64,000 nucleotides of DNA, taken from assembly GCA_008711295.1 (NCBI GenBank), contig VUYV01000101.1, forward strand, positions 939,213 to 1,003,212. Direction: 5' to 3'. This stretch comes from Anarhynchus alexandrinus. Its lineage: Eukaryota > Chordata > Aves > Charadriiformes > Charadriidae. Under the pieces are notes generated by a model, which did not search any database, was not told the origin of the DNA, and saw nothing but the letters and a program-made list of their open reading frames with translations. Positions 58,968 to 64,000 of the stretch are shown one piece after another (position 1 is the stretch's first letter; each line of letters begins with the position of its first letter). Both the position numbers and the translations under genes were made by a program.

Positions 58968-61900
58968 AGATGTTACAGCATTATAAAAGCAAGCTAGTTT
59001 AAACAATGTTAGGGTTGGTTTTAGGATTGCTCACTAATAAAGTTCTGGTACATGGCAGTCTTTTCCACCCCTCCCAAATCCAAACAAGTTCAAATAAAAT
59101 AGTCTTTATAGTCTTAATTTTTCCATGATTGGTATTGGAATTATTATTTTCTAAGATTGTGTGTCAGAATTGTTTGCCTTCATGTTTGCTTTTAAGTATG
59201 TATCCATGCATTTAGAGTACCAATTCTGTATTATGTCAAACCATAACAAATAATTATTATTATAAAACTCAATTATCTTCAATTGAGTTTACATAATTTC
59301 CTTATTAATGCATTGTGGGTGCAGTTAAATAATTAACAGTTAACATTTTGAAAAGAAATTTCAAGAACATGCTTAGCATCTAAAAACTGCTATGACAGCC
59401 CCGGACTCAACACAACCCTGAAGACAGCCTCTCCAGGGCTTTTGGGGATTTTGCAGGGATTTTGTAACAGGTATAATAGGGTTTGTCTGCCCTCTAGGCA
59501 CCCTGAAAGTTATTTTTTTGTTGCTTTAGGTTGGCTTTGCATCAGGCTGTAAAGGCAACATATGGCACAAGCTGTTAGGACCGTTTCACTGGTACTTTTG
59601 GCAGGACTTGAAGTGTGAGTGTTCACCATCTCCTTTGCCTTTCTTTTCTGTAGTAAATGGTTTGTTATCTCCAGTGAACCCAAGCAGAAGATCCCAGCTC
59701 AGTGTTCTTCCCTCCTGTTCCTAACCTACAGGACGTGACCGGTGCTTACATGGCTGTTTTTCTCGTCTCTGCATTACTCCAGAGCCATGTTTTGTTACCT
59801 CTGCCCTCGCTGAAGCTTTTGTGGACTTCTTACTGAAATTTAAGCCCCCTTTTTGCAGTCTCACTTCAGCTGCTCTACTGTAACCTGTTTAATGATTCTC
59901 TCCCCTTGGCAGGTTTTCCACCTAGGCAAGCCTTAAATGGTGCAAAGCTGCAAAGCACATGTAAGTTAGTTCTTCCTTTTTGTTCCTGTGCTGCTTGTGT
60001 TGTGAACTACAGGTGAGGTGTTCAGCTGTCCTTTTATTTGTTTCTTCCTTCATAAAACCTGCTGCTTTTTTTTGTGGCCATACGCTAACTGTGTTATTCT
60101 GAGCCCCTTCATCTGCCTTCCTGGCACGTGGAAAGCAATGCTGCTGGATTAGCTCTGACCTCTTACATGGTCTGCTTCCTCAGTCCTTAAGCAGAAGTTT
60201 CGAAATGGGCAGTGGCATCATCCTTGTGCATACTGTTTTACCTCTCCCAGCCATGGCAGGGGGAAATGACTCTGCAGGAAACACAGCTATTGCTGTGGGT
60301 AGTAAGTGGAGAAATTAGGGGCATGGAGAAAATAAAGCATTTCTCCCAAATTCTTGAAGCTCTGAGACCTTCAGTGGGAGGAAGCACCTACTCTCTTATT
60401 TTACGCAAAGGCTATGTCAGCAATGATTTGTAGCTAGCCTTGCTAAATGGCTGGTGAAGAACTAGGGGAAATCCATCCTGTTATTGCAATGAATTTACAT
60501 GAATCATCTTTAATATGGGTGATTTTTTGATTGTGTTACAGTTTTACCTAATGGTCAACCCAAACTGGAGCACTGCTGTATCAGATGCTGACTTTTACAC
60601 AGATTATAAGATGGTCTGTGCACTGAATACTTATTTTTTTCACAAAAAATGGTTGCCATATTTTATATAGTGATTTGATGTTTGACATTAGCCTTTCTGA
60701 AAGAGAACTCTGCAGTATATGAAAAAGCAGCAGTATATTGGTGTTTGTGTAGTATATCCTTGTGTCACAGAACAGCACAACATTTCTGTTTTCTAATCTA
60801 AATGTGAAAAGGAGGGAGGGGAAAAGTTTGTTTGAGTTAGGTTTTTTACAGGTTTTTGTTTCTTTTTTTTGCATGGTAGAAATAAGCCCCTGGAAACTGG
60901 AGTTATATTGGAATAAAATCCTTGCATGTGAGCAGTGTGAATAGCACTGTTTGCAATACTGAAACATCTTGTTTGTTGGAGAACTCATCTTTTTATTTGC
61001 GTAATTTTTAGAAATGAAATTTTTACATTGGTTGTTTTGGAGGTCTTTTATTTCTATATGTGTATATATCTAGAGGGCATCTGCTTTGTCCCTTTTCCTG
61101 TTTTCTGAATAAGTCATCTTGTTTGGATTAGATTTGTTGCCTGGTTTTAAAGAGGAGGGGGAAAGAACTGTTAAATCTTTGTTTATACTGTGTCCTGAAA
61201 AGCTCTTCACTTAATCCTGGAGCAGTTCAAGCAGGAGGACACAGAGGGAGGCAGTGAACATGTCCTGGAAGGCCCAAAATGTTAGAGGGGCTCCCACCTC
61301 ATTGCACTGTGTGAGGTTTTGTATCACACAGAAAAAGTCAGTCTCAATTTTTGTCTGTTGAAAACTTTGTGTATTCTTGAGCATGTGCTAGTTTAAATAA
61401 AGAGTGAAGGATGCAGCCTATACTGTGAATACAGCAATGACAGTCCTTTCATTTGCGTTCAGGGTCTGAGTTTCCACTTGACTAGTCCTTCATGACTATA
61501 GTCCCCCTGCCCTGCTCTGGAGTCGGAGCCAGCGTAAGGATGAGTATAGTTCATTTTGCTCTGGTTAAATGAGATTATGGCCTGATTACAATGGCATGTT
61601 ATTTCTGTGCTGAATTCTCCTATTTTATAGGGATGCAGAAATCTGGGATTAGCTCAGTTTTCATTTCAGTTTGATGCTTCATCTTTTAAAGCAGCAGAGT
61701 ACCTCTGAGTTTGCTGTTGGGCTAAAACAAATGGTAGTCAATTGGTAGGTTTGATGTCTCGCGTGATTGTGAATTGACCTTCTGTGTGTTCAGGTGAAAC
61801 ACAGTTTTAAAGGAGTGGGTTCATGATCCTTAATTCAGATTTATTTTTTAGATAAATACTTTCTAGTGCCAGATGGCAGAGCTGCTTACAGGCAGTGGTG

Positions 61901-64000
61901 AATAACAGACCATGTCCATTTCTGCAGGTTATTTGGGCAGCAAATCTGTTTAAAAAAGAGACAAAAAAAAGACAATACTTCAATATTCTAGAATGCACTA
62001 AAAAGCCAGTAACTTCATCAAGTTTCCTTTGTCTGATAGGTAAGTGTATTTTAAGCCCCATATTCCTGAAATACAAGCTGCTATAAAAGATTTCTTCTGT
62101 GTCATTTCAGACATAGATGCTAATGGTCTTATTTTAAAGCAAAAGATTTTTTTTTCCCTGTCATTGATGTTGTTTCTGGTGGGCAACTGGGAGGGCTTCT
62201 CCTGAGGACATATGGACCAACATGGTAAAATGTTGATTCTTTTAATGCACATAAAAGGACATGAAAAAAATAATACCATGCTGACAGTGTCTTCTGTTGT
62301 TTCAGGAAAACTTACAAGAAGAGCTCTTGAGCTCTGTACATTAGTATGGAAGATTTGTATGAAAAGGATTGCGTCCTGAGTATTACTGTCACTAAACAAT
62401 AGTATTGTGGCTGTGAATACATGACATAAAAATGCATGCAGCTGTGAGCTGGCTAGAATGAAGTCTTTCTGTTATAAACTCTCCCTCAAATGTGGGCGCT
62501 TGGGAAAAGTTCATTAAATTATTCTCTGTTCCTGAGATAAGTGGATGACTTTCAATTGTATTTTGGTAAACAGGAGGTAGTGAGTAATAGGAAGAATGTG
62601 GCCTTTGTGGCCATACTTTCCTATATAAGAAAGAGTTGTAATTATTGCCCCATAGCTTTGTAGACTCATTGGTGAGAACTTGGTATTTAAAACAATGATA
62701 CTTCTACAGGACAGTGATTTTACACAGAAAAGTTGCATGGAAAAGGGACTGCTCCTTTGCCGGCACATATGCAGTGAGGCAGGCTTGCAAACTAGATCAG
62801 AAATGGACTTTGGAAAGAAAGACTAATGGGAAATTAGAGGTGATTCTCTTGGCTGCCCTCTTACGAAGTCTGCAGTTCAGCTGGGGAATAGAAGGGAACC
62901 AGGACAAGTTTGGTCTCAAATGTATGAATTTCAGAGAAATTTCTTGTGATCTTATATCAGAAAGTAAGTTGAGAGTGCTTATGTTTACAGACTGGCCATT
63001 TTTAGAAATTATAAGATAGTGTGAGTAAGCATTCATACTGTCATATAATTTGCTTTTCCCCAACACTAGATATTGCTTGTTACTGGGCAGAAGCAAATTA
63101 AATTAAGTTTTAGTCCTAAGTTTGTCCTGAAGTGATGTGGTGTCTTATAGAGAACCCTATGAGAGACCCTACAGGTCTTATCTATAGCACTTTCACTAAA
63201 ATACATGGTGAATGGAAGTAGCCACTGAAGGATGTGGGCAATGTTATAGATGAAAGTAAGAAATGGGAGTTGAATTGAGGGGAATTGTGTTTAACAGTGT
63301 TTAATCCATTCTCCGAGGATCCAGACCTGTGGTCTCTGGAGTGAAACCACCACTACCATTCCAAGAGGTGCTTGAGAGGCTTATTTTTGCGAGCTCCACA
63401 AAGCCATGGCTGGAGGGAACAGAGTGATATACAGACAGAATTGTCTACCATGTCATGACCTCAATTTGTCACCTTTATTGCTATATTGTGAAATTATATC
63501 CTTTATTGTTGCCTCCCTTTTATCAGCATCTTTTGCAATTGAAGGCATGTGAATATTATTGCCCTTTTAACTGGTATGATCTCAGAGAGACTGAATCAGT
63601 TATCTGAAGGCTCCTCTGTAGTGAAAATGCAAATGCCACTCAGCAGTCAGCTCCTGCAGGCCCATGGGGCAGGCTGGATTTTGAAGGGCAGAGATGCCTG
63701 TGAGCGGAAGGCTGAGGCAGCAACAAGTCCTCCTGGTTCCTGCTATCCATCCCCTTTCGCATTCACTTCTGCCATGAAAGCCGCATTTCTGCCAGCTGCT
63801 CTGTGCCCCAGAGAGGGAGGTGGAGCTGTTGGCAGTTTGCAACAGTTTTTTGGTTTTCCCCTTGAAGAAGAGTGCTCTCACACAGGATCCTTTTGAAGAT
63901 GCTATATCATTTCAGTGCATGGGATTAGTGGAAGAAGTTGAACACCTTCAGGGTACCAGAGAGCAGTGAGAGAGGGAACCTGGTTGGGCATGTGGAAGGA
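58968..64000. other. Non-coding DNA to the window end
   Basis: 5 kb without a recognised exon, RNA gene or transposon. A perfect 10-bp stem with a 6-nt loop at 59,265-59,290 is within chance expectation. Reading frames near 63.5-63.9 kb resemble nothing I know. Confidence 0.6.

Noticed and set aside
59265..59290. Perfect 10-bp inverted repeat with a 6-nt loop (AAACTCAATT / AATTGAGTTT)
   Set aside because: About one such hairpin is expected by chance in 64 kb of AT-rich DNA. No T run or other terminator or miRNA-like context.
63549..63896. Plus-strand frame of 115 codons near the window end
   Set aside because: No known domain, no splice context that favours it, and an equally long frame on the opposite strand.
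1..64000. CRISPR arrays, operons, prokaryotic mobile elements, tRNA and rRNA genes
   Set aside because: The window is vertebrate nuclear DNA. No regular spaced repeats and no tRNA or rRNA signature sequences were recognised by eye; a tRNAscan-SE and Rfam run would settle small RNAs.

Overview
This is a vertebrate nuclear genome window, almost certainly from a bird. Two spliced, conserved eukaryotic genes are recognisable. The repeats are dominated by CR1 LINE fragments whose 3' ends carry the short ATTCTRTG-type repeat typical of avian CR1. The rest is AT-rich DNA with short, structureless reading frames and two GC-rich CpG islands. I cannot name the species.

Layout. 1-2,300: AT-rich, several plus-strand poly(A) signals, probably the 3' UTR of a plus-strand neighbour (MGAT4A would be expected from mammalian synteny; no coding sequence of it is visible). 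2,313-6,851: UNC50 on the minus strand, five coding exons summing to 780 nt (259 residues plus stop). About 6,980-8,100: CpG island holding a head-to-head bidirectional promoter. 7,683-10,470: COA5 on the plus strand, three coding exons encoding 75 residues, with a poly(A) signal at 10,706. 10,700-17,950: no gene seen, but an old, decayed LINE reverse-transcriptase remnant lies antisense at about 16,030-16,490. 17,950-18,560: a second CpG island with no recognised gene, carrying good splice donors in both orientations; the plus-strand one looks like the non-coding first exon of a gene whose body lies to the right. 18,560-64,000: about 45 kb with no coding exon I can recognise, consistent with a long first intron or intergenic DNA. 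It contains three antisense CR1 3' fragments (22.0, 24.6 and 58.6 kb), one sense CR1 of about 1.1 kb with much of its reverse-transcriptase C-terminal half (30.5-31.6 kb), simple repeats, and a few candidate non-coding exons and regulatory sites.

Functionally, UNC50 (Golgi/inner nuclear membrane protein linked to receptor trafficking) and COA5 (mitochondrial cytochrome c oxidase assembly factor) are unrelated housekeeping genes sharing one promoter. I did not find a new biological system. The points most worth a second look are the orphan CpG island at 18 kb and its orientation relative to the expected INPP4A gene, the palindromic AP-1 pair beside a possible alternative first exon at 56.9 kb, and the short exon-like segment at 40.9 kb.
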